This document shows, in pieces, positions 43,560 to 55,357 of a DNA stretch of 64,000 nucleotides. A program made the translations under genes and the position numbers. The stretch's first letter is position 1; every line of letters begins with the position of its first letter. The DNA is from Raphanus sativus (lineage: Eukaryota; Streptophyta; Magnoliopsida; Brassicales; Brassicaceae): NCBI RefSeq assembly GCF_000801105.2, contig NC_079518.1, positions 26,330,800-26,394,799 of the forward strand, read 5' to 3'. The notes under the pieces were generated by a model. The model ran no database searches. It was given only the letters and a program-made list of their open reading frames with translations, and had not been told where the DNA came from.

Positions 43560-44176
43560 GTAGTACCAAACCCAAACCGAAATTGATAAATTAAATATCG
43601 AAATTATTCAAAATTTTGGTATTGAGAACTGAAAGCGAATCCGAAACAAAGTATTTGGGATACCCAAGTGTATTTGAAATAGATTTACATATTTATATAT
43701 ATTAATTATTTTAGATTTAATGTATATAAAAATATCTAGAATATATATGGCACTTTTAAGTCGGTTTAAATACTTGAAAATATATAAAAATAATCAAAAG
43801 TAAATATTTAAAATAATTAAAGTATACTCAAAACACCAAAATATTTAAAATAATTATTGATTATATATCCAAATATTTAAACCAAATCAATTTATATGTT
43901 AAGTTTAGGTATTCTGCCATATGTTATTCAAATTTATATGTAATACATTATTTTGTTTACAGATTTTGAGAAATTTAAAGTATATAATGAATTTTAAATT
44001 TTTAAAATAATTTAAGTGGGTTATCCGAACCCGAACCGAATCCGCAAAGATCTGAATTGAATCTGAACCAAAATTTAGAAATATCCGAATGTGGTTGAAA
44101 TATTTAATCCAAAAAACATGAAACCCAAACAAACCCGAACCGAACCCGAATGAGTACCCGAATTCCCACACCTAGC
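43560..44176 (+). repeat. Dispersed repeat, copy B
   Basis: Similar to 20290-20833 in the same orientation. Its ends are rich in ccgaaccgaa-type words. Non-coding. Confidence 0.6.
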
Positions 44177-44894
44177 CACTATTATATATCATATTTGTGG
44201 CATCATATAATTAATCGTGTTTTATATGTACTATCATATAAATAATCATATAATTAATAATATTTAATATGTAACGTCATATAAATAATCACATATATAT
44301 AATCACATATATTATATTTTAAAAACTTAATGTGAAATATAAAACCATCAATTAAGTTGGTGTATGAAATTAGAATTTGTATTGTATTTTTTTATATATA
44401 TTGAAAACAAATTTTAATAATGGTTAGTGGAAAATATCTAGGTATAAATCAACTTTAAACTATTATTTTGATTTGAAATATCTATACAAAATTTAACTTT
44501 TGTTCTATGATTACTTTATACAAAAGATGTTTTCAGGTAATTACATTAGCTCATTTTTCGTATATTTTAGAAATGGTCCAAATAGATAGTTTATCGTAAT
44601 ATAATGGATTTCCAATTATTTTAATAATATAAGTCTATTACTTTTTCTTTTCTTAATATATTTATATTCATATTCCCAAACAACATTATATTCTTTTTAA
44701 TACAGTTATTCATGTTTCCAAACAAACCTCTTTTTAAACTGCTATTTATGTTTTCAAACAAACCTATTTTCTTAAACTACTATCGATGTTTCCAAACAAA
44801 TCTCTTTTTTAAAATTATTATTTATGTTTCCAAATAAACCTAATTTGTACTTCAGTTTAATAATATAGATAATTGGTATTTTGACAATTTCCCA

Positions 44895-45058
44895 TTATTA
44901 AGTTGGTTAAGGTTCTTTTTTGCCTGACCAGTGGTTTAGTTTCCATTTACTAAACCATATGTATAAATAATTTACATCGTATAAGGTAACTTTGAGCAAT
45001 ATATCATTTTACATTTCTAACAAAATTTCGTCTCTCTCTCAAGCTCAAAGCTCTAATA
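44895..45058 (+). repeat. End of a copia 5' LTR
   Basis: The sequence immediately before the primer-binding site, with tataaataatt at 44960 and a CT-rich stretch, ends at 45058. The outer limit of the LTR was not established and no second LTR was found in the window. Confidence 0.4.
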
Positions 45059-45069
45059 TGGTATCAGAG
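45059..45069 (+). promoter_or_regulatory. Retrotransposon primer-binding site
   Basis: tggtatcagag, complementary to the 3' end of initiator methionine tRNA, as used by plant Ty1/copia elements. It lies directly after the LTR end and 346 bases before the gag start. Confidence 0.8.
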
Positions 45070-45414
45070 AAGTTAATCTTCGCTTTCTCGTTTCGTTTTC
45101 TCGAAAAATTCAGCTCTATCTCGTCGATTTTGATCATCTCTTAGGTTCGATGAGTCTTTTGATTCGAGATCTTTTTGCTGTTTTCTTTGAGATCTGTGTT
45201 CGCTAACCTTTTGCGATATTTTATGTCATCTCGTTCACAGTCAAAGTTTTGATTTTGTTTTCTCTCTATCTTTGACCTTTGATTTGCACTTTCTCTCTTA
45301 CACGGTCAAGTTCTTGAGCTTCATTTTCTTGTTTCCGATCTGGTCTTGTATATTCGATTTGCTTATTGACGAATCAACATACATCTACTGAAAATTAAGA
45401 AACGGTAACATCAG

Positions 45415-46220
45415 ATGAGAAATTCCCCCACTAGCCTCTCTTCTAGATCCAAACTCCAATCGTCTCTATGTTCACAGGCTGATCACGCCGGTATATCTCT
45501 AGTCTCTGAGAAACTTTTTGGTTTAGGGAACTTTAATACTTGGCGTAGATCGATGTTGATGGCATTAGGAGCTCAGAATAAATCTGTGTTCATTTATGGA
45601 ACTTGCTGAAAATCATCCTGATTAGGCTTCTTGGTCAAGATGTAACAATATTGTTTGTATGTGGATTGTGAATGCTGTTGAAAAATCCATTGCCAAGAGC
45701 ATCATGTATCTTAATACTGTTAGGCAGATGTGGCGGGATATCCATGATCAGTCCAAAAACTGTTGAAATCAAGCAACAAACATTCGTAGAGGTTCAAGGA
45801 TCATAAAATGTTAGTGAATACTATACTCCCTTGAAGCATCTTAAGCGGATTGTTAGCAGAGAAGAACAAGATCGAATCTTGAAGTTTCTCACTGGATTGA
45901 ATGGTACTTTTATTGAAACTCAAGGCCAGATTCTTATGATGGAGCCTAAACCAAACTATTTCACTTAATTCAACCTTGTATATCAAGAATAAAGACAGAG
46001 GTCTATGAAGGGTACAAGTTTTAATGGCCTTTCAAGTGGCTCAATCTTCACCTGGGGAACTGATGGTTGTTGTTTACACCACTGGCTATAACAAACAGAA
46101 GCCTCATCCTCTGTTCTCAGTGTGGTATTGCGGATCATACAGTTAATCGCTGTTACAAAAAACATGGCTATCCACAAGGATACAAGTCTCGTAACAATTA
46201 TTCTAAGCCATCAACTTGAA
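45415..46220 (+). pseudogene. Ty1/copia gag remnant
   Basis: Gag-only relic. It begins at ATG 45415 with the copia gag block (FGLGNFNTWRRSML, ALGAQNKS), is stopped at about 45607, and continues in other frames (WSRCNNIVCMWIVNAVEKS, MYLNTVRQMWRDIHDQS). It ends in a zinc knuckle CSQCGIADHTVNRC (C-x2-C-x4-H-x4-C) followed by YKKHGYPQGYK at about 46106-46190. Several stops and frame shifts. Protease, integrase and reverse transcriptase are absent, so it is truncated after gag. Confidence 0.8.
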
Positions 46221-47403
46221 GGAAGCTAGGGAACTATGAGCTTCCAGCCGTCAATATTATCAAATATTTTGGGGCCGTAAGTTTCAAAAAAAAATATGTA
46301 GTCTAGTAAAATATGTTAAATTTATCGGCCTTTTTCTAATTAGCTTAGGGTTCTATACAAAAACATTTGTATATTGTCTTCAACAATTGGTCTGCGTTGA
46401 TACAAAGCTTCATATACATTTTTCTGAACACATGTAACTGCTAGAACCGGTCCTGAATAGAGGCCAATAAAGTATATACTTCAAGTTAGAACATGATATA
46501 ATTCTAAGGTCCAATAAGATAGAAAGTATCACCTAGCTCTATTGATATTAGCGTGATATATAAAAAAGGTGGAGGTGTGTTCAATTCTTCAAATTTGTTA
46601 TCCTTAAACTTTTACGTTTTTATATAAAAAACCGTAAAACCATGTTCTTCGTGGTGTGGTCTGTGTGTTGTAGCGTATTGAGGAAGGGATTCAATCGTCA
46701 GAAAATCCTTTCGAAAAATGTTCGTTCATTTAGAAAAAAAGTCGATAAACCTAGTTGACAATAAAAAAGCAAAAAAAAATCGATAAACATAGTCTATGTT
46801 CATTTTTTTTGTTTTTTTATCGACTATGTTTATAATAAAAAAAATTTGACGATCGAAAAAAAGGTGTAGGTGTGTTCAATTTTTCAAAATTGTTATCCTT
46901 AAACTTTTATGTTTTTATATATACAGATGGGTCAAAATATATTTTCTGCTTGTAAATCTTTTATTTACCAAGGTCGGCTCTTGTAATTAAGTGCTTGATG
47001 CTTGATGCTTACTTTAGTTTTCACACCTAGATCTAGGAAATTAAGAGAATGAATGGTTGCTTGGATTATGATCGATTGCTGTTTGCGATATATGTTATTA
47101 ACATTTTATTCATTCTTTTTAAGAACTTAAACTATTTAATCAGTAAATTCGGTTGAAGTTTTTGGTTTGTACTGTGAATGTAGGATGTCAATGAAAAAGG
47201 ACCTTTTTGTTCATGGGTCAAGCCAAGCCCATATAAATGTCCAGGCTCATGCTTTTTATTCATAACTGTGTCAGATTCATTACATTTTGACGGGCCCTAT
47301 GTTAACCAATCGCTGAGCACGTTAGCAGAGCAAGTATAGACTCATCATCCTCGGCTTCGACTCGATACTCATTTTTCTCCGATTTAGGGATTACATACTC
47401 GCC
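46221..47403. other. Intergenic, with direct repeats and MPP promoter
   Basis: No gene. A segment of about 70 bp at 46562-46632 (gaggtgtgttcaatt, ttatccttaaacttttacg) is repeated at 46858-46924. Between them is a short inverted gtcgataaac/gtttatcgac pair. Upstream of the MPP start lie gggccc at 47292-47297 and agcccat at 47225-47231, GGCCCA-type elements frequent in promoters of plant mitochondrial and ribosomal protein genes. Confidence 0.5.
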
Positions 47404-50400
47404 ATGTATCGCACGGCAGCTTCACGAGCCAGGTCTCTCAAGGTCGCTTCCTATCCTTTTCGTCCTTCTTATCTTTCATTTTAGCTTCTGGAAACGTTCG
47501 ATTAGGCCTACACTCTTATAGATCTGGATTCGTAATTGATTACCACCGATGATAGGCATTGCTATTACTTATTAGGTTTAACGAATCATCTCTTCCCTTT
47601 AATGGTTTTGATTCGTAGTTTCTGGAGCCAATCCAATTTTTCGATTGATAGAAATGACTTTTGCCGAATATGCGACTCGTTGATTGAAGATGATATATAT
47701 GAATATTCTTGTGTGTGGTTTATAGGGATCTCTTAGCCGAGGTTTGGGACCTGCGGCGCGTTATGCAAGCTCTAGTGCTGTTGCTACGACCTCTTCTTCT
47801 TCTTCTTCTTCTTCTTCTCCAGGTTTCTTAGGCTGGTTGACTGGTGGATCCTCTGGCTCCCTTGCTTCACTGGACATGCCACTACAGGGCGTTTCTCTTC
47901 CTCCCCCGCTTCCTGACCGCGTCGAGCCAAGCAAACTCAAGATCACTACTCTTCCTAATGGCCTCAAAATCGCCTCAGAGATGTCCCCCGTAAGTGAAAT
48001 CTATGAAAAATGCGAATAGTGGCCTGAACAGAGTTATTTTACAAATTTTTACGTTTGATTTTTGTATGAAATATTCTGTGAAAAAAGGTTATTAATGTTT
48101 GGTGTTTTTTTCTTTTACTGTGGTTAGAATCCGGCAGCTTCTATTGGTTTGTATGTTGATTGTGGTTCGATCTATGAGGCTCCTTATTTCCATGGAGCAA
48201 CGCATTTGCTTGAAAGGATGGCTTTCAAGAGCACCACGAACAGAAGCCATCTACGTCTTGTCAGGGAGATAGAAGCTATTGGAGGGAACACCTCTGCATC
48301 TGCGTCTCGGGAGCAGATGAGTTACACTATTGATGCTCTTAAAACCTATGTACCTGAAATGGTTGAGGTTCTTATTGACAGTGTGAGGAACCCTGCTTTC
48401 TTGGACTGGGAAGTCAATGAAGAGGTGAATCTCTTTTGTCTCGATTTCTTGTTATTTTTATAACTCTTGTGAAAAAATATTTATGTGGCTTATTGTTGTG
48501 TGTTGATTATGCAGCTACGTAAAATGAAGGTGGAGATAGCGGAACTTGCGAAGAACCCTATGGGGTTTCTCATGGAGGCTGTTCATTCTGCTGGTTATTC
48601 CGGTGCATTGGCTAATCCTCTGTACGCACCTGAGTCTGCTTTGCACAGATTGAATGGGGAACTCTTGGAAGAGTTTATGACTGTAAGGCTGCATCAGCTT
48701 TTCATAACCATTTACATCTCTGTGATTAAAATGGTTTACTTAAACTAGTGTCATCATTTTTGTTTTGTTTGATATGGAAAATTTCAGGAGAATTTCACTG
48801 CTGCACGTATGGTGTTGGCGGCAAGTGGAGTTGAGCATGAAGATCTTTTGAAAGTTGTTGAGCCATTAACTTCTGACCTTCCTAATGTCCCACGCCAAGC
48901 TGAGCCAAAATCTCAGTATACTGGTGGAGATTTTCGGCAACATACTGGTGGAGAGGTAATTGTAACAGATTTGCTGTCATTTGTGTGTTTTATTTCACAA
49001 TTCTACTTGAGCTTTTGTTCTTTCATTTTCAGGCTACACACTTTGCGCTTGCCTTTGAGGTTCCCGGCTGGAAGAACGAGAAAGAAGCACTCATCGCCTC
49101 TGTTCTCCAGGTGTCTAAATTGAATGTTCAATATTAATTTCACCTGTTTCGGTTAAATTCTATTGATTAGCGAAGACTCGATATAATTTAAATCTAATTG
49201 CTATTAGATGCTTATGGGAGGAGGTGGCTCCTTCTCAGCTGGAGGCCCTGGAAAAGGAATGCACTCATGGCTATGTAAGACAAAATTTTGTGTTTCTTTT
49301 TTTTTTCAGTTGTCGAGCTACCTGTTTTTGCGCTTATTGAACTATATCATCAAACATTCACAAGCACTGCTTAGGGATCAGTTATAGTGATACAAGTTTC
49401 TATGTCTGGTCACAGATCTCCGTATTCTGAACGAATATCAGCAAGTTCAGTCATGCACCGCCTTCACTAGCATCTTTGACAACACCGGACTGTTTGGAAT
49501 CTATGGTTGCTCGGTGAGTTCAGCAAGATCCTGAGGATATTTAGAATACTCTTCCTTAAATTTATTATACACCTTCTCCCATATATTATAGATGTGTATC
49601 AAAGGAATACCAATTTGGTGTATGTATCTTAAAACGCTCAAGAAATATCGATTCTGTGGGGTTTATTAAGCTTTGTCCAGTTTGTTTTAGCTGACAACGT
49701 CTTTGCTTGATATGTATTCTTGTAAATATAGTGATATTATTTACATCCATAATTGCAGAGTCCTGAGTTTGCTGCAAAAGCAATTGAATTAGCAGCTAAA
49801 GAGCTGAAAGATGTAGCAGGAGGAAAAGGTTTGCTGTTTGTTTCATCCTTTTTTTACTTTTAAAGTCAAAAACGTAAATTTTCCCTTATGTTTATATGAT
49901 TGGACAGTTAACCAGAAGCATCTAGATCGCGCCAAGGCAGCCACAAAATCTGCAGTTCTGATGAATTTGGAATCTCGGGTATTCTCACTCTCTCACTAAA
50001 GATGAAACCGGTTTTTGCTTGGAGAAGTATGTTGTTTATTCTTTTCAAACGAGTAGATGTTACTACTAACGAGTTAATGTTGTGTCGCCAAATGCAGATG
50101 ATTGCAGCAGAAGACATTGGCAGGCAGATACTTACATACGGAGAGAGGTACACTGAAAAGGACTTCAAATTTCACTTTAATCTCAACAGTTCCTTTCTTC
50201 TTGCTCATGAATGAATGTTTTTATATTAAAAATTATTGCAGGAAACCAGTTGAGCAGTTCTTGAAGACAGTAGACGAACTTACGTTGAAGGACATTACAG
50301 ATTTCACCAGCAAGATAATTTCAAAGCCTTTGACAATGGGTTCCTTTGGAGATGGTAATAAAACATCTGTCTCTTTTCCTTAATACATTTAATATTATGC

Positions 50401-50514
50401 TTTTTCACTTAGAGAGGTATAAAAACCCAATGATCTGTGTTCTTAATATTGTGTCTTTTTTTGGCAGTGTTGTCTGTTCCGAGTTACGACACCGTAAGCA
50501 GCAAGTTTTGTTGA
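47404..50514 (+). CDS. MPPalpha2: Mitochondrial processing peptidase alpha subunit, 509 aa
   Basis: The non-catalytic alpha subunit of the peptidase that removes targeting presequences in the matrix. In plants it is also a core subunit of the cytochrome bc1 complex in the inner membrane. Thirteen exons by eye: 47404-47442, 47726-47989, 48128-48424, 48515-48682, 48788-48955, 49033-49110, 49208-49274, 49416-49513, 49759-49828, 49908-49978, 50098-50147, 50242-50354 and 50468-50514. They total 510 codons with frame kept. Features: targeting presequence MYRTAASRARSLK; Ser-rich linker; M16 core with the degenerate site HLLER in place of the beta subunit's HxxEH; substrate-binding glycine-rich loop MGGGGSFSAGGPGKGMHS (exon 7); C-terminus SYDTVSSKF. 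Length is close to the roughly 500 aa of Arabidopsis MPPalpha. Gene context matches At3g16480. It looks intact. Confidence 0.93.
47797..47820 (+). repeat. (TCT)n microsatellite encoding poly-Ser
   Basis: Triplet run inside exon 2 of the MPP alpha gene, coding the serine stretch after the presequence. Length variation here would stay in frame. Confidence 0.85.
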
Positions 50515-50984
50515 AGCAGGAAAATATTTGCTAGACAAATCAACAATGTTTTGAGACTTGTAAAATAAATCTTTTGGGGAGAAGAGAAGAAGACCCAACC
50601 AAATTTTATTATTTTTGTCTAAATGGAATTTTGTTTTCCAATAAATATTTTCTTACTACATTAACACTAAGTACACAGTCACAGTGGTTCTGTGAGACAT
50701 TTTTATGCTGTTTCGAATTTCCAAATGAGCCTGGTTTGGTTAAGTGTCGTCATACCTTTTTATCAAACTTGGAGTTTATATCATATGAAGAGGATCCAAT
50801 GAAACCATCAGAGATGGAGATCAACGTTTTATAAGTCTGAGTCTTGAACTAATATTTCTCCTAATTTTTAATAAATAAATAAGTGTTGTTTTTGACCAAA
50901 ATAAATAAATAACTGTCGAAAAGAATCATGAAAAGAACGTTTTGAAAACATAAAGAGATTTTCAGAAATAAAAATCAGAGCGGA
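50515..50984. other. Intergenic between convergent genes
   Basis: Shared 3' region of the MPP alpha gene (plus) and the IQD gene (minus). AT-rich, with aataaa-like signals near 50565 and 50640. No further gene seen. Confidence 0.5.
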
Positions 50985-52118
50985 TTAGGAACAAGAATAG
51001 CGTTGCTGCTGCTGATGCAGCAAACTCTCGCCGCTAACGCTACTGCCAGACGCTATAACCTCATCTAGCGACAACCGCATCCTCTCAGACCGCTGATGCG
51101 GGGCGCTATGCGAACGCACCTTCGCCTTAAACGACTGCGTTTTCTCCATGTAGCCAGGGGTACTCATTCCATACTCAGACGAAGAGTTTCCACAAGGAGA
51201 CTGCATAACATAGTAGCGATTATTACCCGTGTGGTTGTGCAAGGATGATGATAATCTAGGCGTCCTAGCAAACTTCCACTTCTCCTTGGGTAGATTCAAC
51301 TCCAAATCATTCCTTTGGTAAACAAAACCGTCTTCATGTTCAGCCATTGTAGCAACATTGTGCTTTTGTCTAGACTTAGATCTCCTCTTGAATGCGTCAT
51401 GGATCTCAACAACCTTCGTACGGCTCTCAGCGTCCGTTACTTCGTCCTGTCAATGTCAGAAACAGAGAAAAGAGTTATGTCTTGTTTCTGTCTTAAAGAA
51501 CAAGAAGCAACAGATGTGATAACATTGGTTCATTACAAAGGAATGTCGTGGTTGTAACATGTTGTTGTACTCTTTGTTGAGGCGGCGATTGCGTTTAGAC
51601 CGCATAACGGTTTGAACTCTAAGCAAAGTTTGCATGTTGTGCAGCATCACAGCAGCGCGTTTCCTGACCAAGTATCCTCTCACCAGAGCTTGTAGCTTTA
51701 CTATACCTTTCAATGCACGTAAAGCTTTCCTCGCCTAACCATAATAACAACAAAATTTTAAAATCGGCCATTGTTTATAATCAAAGAGTCGAACTTTAAA
51801 AAAAAAAAAAAAAAAAAAAGAGTCGAACTTTAACGTTTACCCATTTGCCACACTTATAATCTTTGTAGAAAAAAAAACGTTTTGAAAATGTGAATTTACC
51901 AAAGAGCCCCTGAAGACTTTTTGAATTGTCACAACGGCCCAACGCTCGTCCCTCACAATGATATCTCCTGTAACCACTGAGTCAGCCGCTGCTTCTTTAG
52001 TTGTAGCGGTTGTGGTCGCAACAGCAATTGCTTGCTTGTTCTGTTCTTTCTCTGAATCCGAAACGAGGCTCTTCTTGGTTCCAAACAATCTCTTAAACCA
52101 TCTCGCTGCTCGTCCCAT
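50985..52118 (-). CDS. IQD26: IQ67-domain (IQD) calmodulin-binding protein, 292 aa
   Basis: IQD proteins are plant scaffolds that bind calmodulin and associate with microtubules, plasma membrane or nucleus to shape cells. Three exons on the minus strand: 51900-52118, 51537-51734 and 50985-51446 (293 codons with stop). The N-terminus [17 protein letters not shown] is typical. The IQ67 domain is split by the family's phase-0 intron: IQKVFRGSL | [20 protein letters not shown], then YLVRKRAA, giving IQ and 1-8-14-type basic motifs. Near the C-terminus is the conserved block [14 protein letters not shown] followed by RMRLSLDEV. It is shorter than the roughly 390 aa I recall for Arabidopsis IQD26, mainly in the linker parts. 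Neighbours on both sides agree with At3g16490. It appears intact. Confidence 0.9.
51798..51819. repeat. poly-A tract in IQD intron 1
   Basis: A run of about 22 A with flanking duplicated agtcgaactttaa on both sides. The flanking duplication suggests a small insertion or slippage event. Confidence 0.7.
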
Positions 52119-53640
52119 CTCAATATGGAAGAAGAACCAAAAAGTGCTCTCTTTCTTGTAGTTTGACGATTCAGAAAGTTTTTTTAAAGAATAACAGAAT
52201 TCATCTTTATCACATTATGAATTGTATTTGTAGCAATGTGATAGGTCATCGCATTTACTTTACTTCCAGTAATTAAGCATTTCCCTTTTAAATTCCATTT
52301 TTAATAAATGGAATTAAAAAGCGCTAATTAAGATAAAATTGTTTTCTTCTTAATGGTTAAAACATAAATAATGACACTGATTGATCGGTTTAGATAGGGT
52401 AATGGACCGTTTTCTATAATACCCTTTTGAATTCTTGAGTAGTCAATGGCACTCTGTTTTCTTTTGATATATATAAACTCAATAATTAACCAATTTAATT
52501 TTACAGGTTTTAGAAAAAATCATCACCATTTAGATGAGTTACGTATTAAAGTTAGAAACGTTTTATAGTTTTGAATCTAAGCACCTTACTATTGACAAGT
52601 TATTTATCATTCGACCATATTGCATTAGAGATACAAATGAAGTGTGTGTTATTGTGTTAAAAAAAAGAAGTGTTCACATGAGATAAACATGGCTTGATCT
52701 CAAATAAGAAATAGAGTCGGTGGCGGATCTAGACACATTTTTAATTGGGGGCAAACTACAAAAAATAACAAAAACAATTTTGAGTTGGGGGCACATTTTA
52801 TGCTTTTTCATTAAACTGCATACATTTTCATCAAATTAGTCAAGCTTATTCGAAAAAAAATTAAAAATAGTAGGGGGCACGTGACCCTGTACCCGTGTAC
52901 GTACGTCCGCCCCTGTTATAGAGTGCGTTACACTTTAAGACACATGAGATAAACATGGCTTTATCACTAATCCTTTAATGTAGGCAGAGTAACATGTCGA
53001 GGAAAACAGAGTCTGGCTATCATAACAATGAAGACTACAAAAGGCAACAGAAAAAGTAGCTATCGAGTCTCATGTTGCTGCTTTTGAATAGTTACGCAAG
53101 TCACTCCTCAAAGGAAAGGGCTTTTCACTGAATTACTTTCGTTTATTTTTAGTCTCTTTCACAAAATTCCCATATCCACTAATTTTTCTTTAAACGAATT
53201 GGATTATGTTTATATGCATGCATAGAAATTGCTCTTTATCTTTTTTTTTGGTCATAGAAATTGCTCTTTATCTTGCATCTCAACATTAAGAAATGAAAGT
53301 AAGATTTTAGATTAACATGCATGAAAGTATGCAACATCCTAATCTTTATTAGCCAATCAAATATTTAGATCTGTAATCATTAATATGTATATAGTCTATT
53401 TATGTTTGATCTAGTGACATGTGTGTAATTTTGTTAGCAAAAAGCCAAAAACAAACATGTTAGTTAAGATATGTGAAAATGGTTTGACAAATATCTCCTT
53501 ATTACAACTCATTTAAAGAAAAGTTGTTACATGTTTTAAAACCCTCTCAGACTCATAATTTATTACAAGAATTTTTTACTTTCTGAGCCACTTTTCATCT
53601 TTCTTATTTCACAATAAGTCACTTACCACTTGTTACATAC
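52119..53640. other. Intergenic upstream of the IQD gene
   Basis: Promoter side of the IQD gene, then AT-rich sequence. It contains the short element at 52718-52915. No coding gene recognised. Confidence 0.5.
52718..52915. mobile_element. Short hAT-like non-autonomous element, ~198 bp
   Basis: The left end CGGTGGCGGATCTAGAC and inverted right end CAGGGGCGGACGTACG resemble the CAGGGGCGGATCTAG ends of a common plant non-autonomous hAT family. The flanks share atagagt, though offset by two bases on the right. The same family appears at 59825-60654. Confidence 0.5.
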
Positions 53641-53646
53641 TTCTGC

Positions 53647-54129
53647 TTGCTTAAAAGACTTCAAAGTCCTCAGTTTAGAGAAGTAACGATTTTGGTTCAA
53701 TTTAAACAAACCAAACCACACTCTCACCAGTCCATACTACAGAAGACCATTTTCAATCGAAACAATTCATTGTCAATAGCATCAACCTTATTCTCTCCTC
53801 TTTGCTCCATTTTCATCATTCTCAGGCTTCTCTCCAAAACACCTATTTTCTATTTTGTTGGCATATCACTTAACGTTGAGATTGAAAAAGAAGAAGAAGA
53901 AGACAAAACACCAAAAAATCTTATGACAAAAACAAAGCTTTATGTAACTGAGATTAAAGAAGAAGAAAAAGATTGGAAAATTGAAAGAATAATTGGTCGA
54001 GGGTTGGCGAAATCAGTTTCGACAGGAACGATCCTTCTCTTCGTGATGATCTACGCGACGGTGAGCATAGCCATCTCTGTTCTTCTAGATCCTTTAATTG
54101 ATTCTCATTTCATTTTGTTAGTTTTTTAG
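53647..54129 (+). CDS. Orphan open frame with a membrane segment, uncertain
   Basis: An open frame of 160 codons, or about 70 codons from the internal Met before TKTKLYVTEIKEEEKDW. It has an acidic KEEEEEDK stretch and a hydrophobic segment TGTILLFVMIYATVSIAISV. I recognise no family. It sits in the intergenic region between the IQD and Aux/IAA genes, where I recall no gene in Arabidopsis. It could be a captured exon, a lineage-specific gene or chance. Confidence 0.2.
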   Translation: MLKRLQSPQFREVTILVQFKQTKPHSHQSILQKTIFNRNNSLSIASTLFSPLCSIFIILRLLSKTPIFYFVGISLNVEIEKEEEEDKTPKNLMTKTKLYVTEIKEEEKDWKIERIIGRGLAKSVSTGTILLFVMIYATVSIAISVLLDPLIDSHFILLVF

Positions 54130-54139
54130 TGTTTTGTGG

Positions 54140-54680
54140 ATTTCAAAATTTAGATCTGCAAAATTTCGATTTCAAAATCCAGATCTGAAAAGATGTGGAC
54201 GGATAGCGTGTGGATGGGGTTACGTGGACGCCTCAACAATTTGTGGACAGAGTAGAAGTAAGAAAGATTTATGGACGTCCTTAGCAAACTGACATAATTC
54301 TCAAGCTCTCATCCACAAAATATTTACTTTCTATCCCCTATGTGCGTTTTCACAATCTCACTTTTGTGTATTTTTGTGATTGATACCCCAACCTATATAA
54401 TATGTTAAACCTAACTCTAGGTAATTTGTATTATGTGGATGCAATAGAATTGGAAAAGTGTATACAGATGGAATAGATACAAACACGTTTTGTGGATGTA
54501 ATAGACCTAAAAGAGTTTTGTGGACAGTAAGAAGGTTTTGTGGATATAATAGAATAGAAATAAGAAAGATTTTTGGATGGAATAAATTCATAGGTCTGGC
54601 CACAATTTAATGGACATAGTAGAAGTAAGAAATATTTGTGGACGGAATAAATGCACAAATCCGACCACAATTTAGGATCA
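54140..54680. repeat. Diverged repeats of a tgtggac-aatag motif
   Basis: Several imperfect copies of units such as ttgtggatgtaatag, gtggacagagtagaagtaag and gaaagatttatggac. Non-coding, probably a decayed element. Confidence 0.5.
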
Positions 54681-55357
54681 AACCGCAGTGAACCAATTTA
54701 AGAAAGGACATTTAATAAATGAAACACTAAACCGGGACGGTACCGGTTTCTCTTCCCTTCCCGCTATATACCAAACCCCATCAAACCAAGCTTCATTTAA
54801 CAAAAGGGCTTTAAGACAAAACACATGCCGCAGAAGAGGAGAAAATATGTAACAAGTGTAAAGTGGCCCGCGACATAAACGAAAGACAAAAAGTAGCCCA
54901 TTACGTAAACTACTCTTATTACAATAGGTCAATAGCCAAGGAAGAGTTGATGAAAGAAAGCTAAAGAGCTTTTGCAAAGAAGAATTTGTTTATTTTCCTC
55001 TTTTCAAAAAGATGCTTTGCAGAGATAGGTAGGTAGCTACACTATTTAATAAAATTGATGTTCTTAAAGTCTTCATTAAGTGTGGCTAATCATGATCCAA
55101 AGCTCTAAAAAAGTACAATGACTAAAAGAATATGTAATATATTCCAAGATCAAAAATTCATCTTTTTCACTGTCTGATTGAGTTCCATTAAACTCATCTA
55201 TAACATTTTCACAAGTCAAAAGAACATGTACCAAACCAGAATGTACATAAGACTTGAATTAGAAACACTTTTCAAAGAACATCAGAGTTAAAAAGGCAAA
55301 AGCAAAACAATAACATCTCTCCTTCTTTAAGCTGTAAAAGTTCCATTCTTCAGCTTC
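54681..55357. other. 3' flank of the IAA gene, non-coding
   Basis: It includes a TATA-like gctatatacc at about 54763, but no gene could be read downstream. The part from about 55100 is probably the 3' UTR region of the Aux/IAA gene. Confidence 0.45.

Larger units (their letters stand above)
42217..44869 (-). mobile_element. Helitron-like element enclosing LINE remnant
   Basis: On the minus strand TCTATATTATTAAACTGAAG starts at 44869, preceded by A. The 3' side ends near 42217 with a GC block (gcgcgcgggtcacaatc) and CTTAGT, a degenerate form of the usual CTAGT. If both ends belong together, the element is 2.65 kb and contains the LINE fragment and a dispersed repeat as nested insertions. No Rep/helicase is encoded. 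Confidence 0.4.

Noticed and set aside
45059..45069. tggtatcagag as part of a tRNA gene
   Set aside because: Only the primer-binding complement of initiator tRNA is present, with gag downstream; no cloverleaf.
54678..54977. Minus-strand open frame of 99 codons
   Set aside because: No domain, no splice or start context; composition fits chance.
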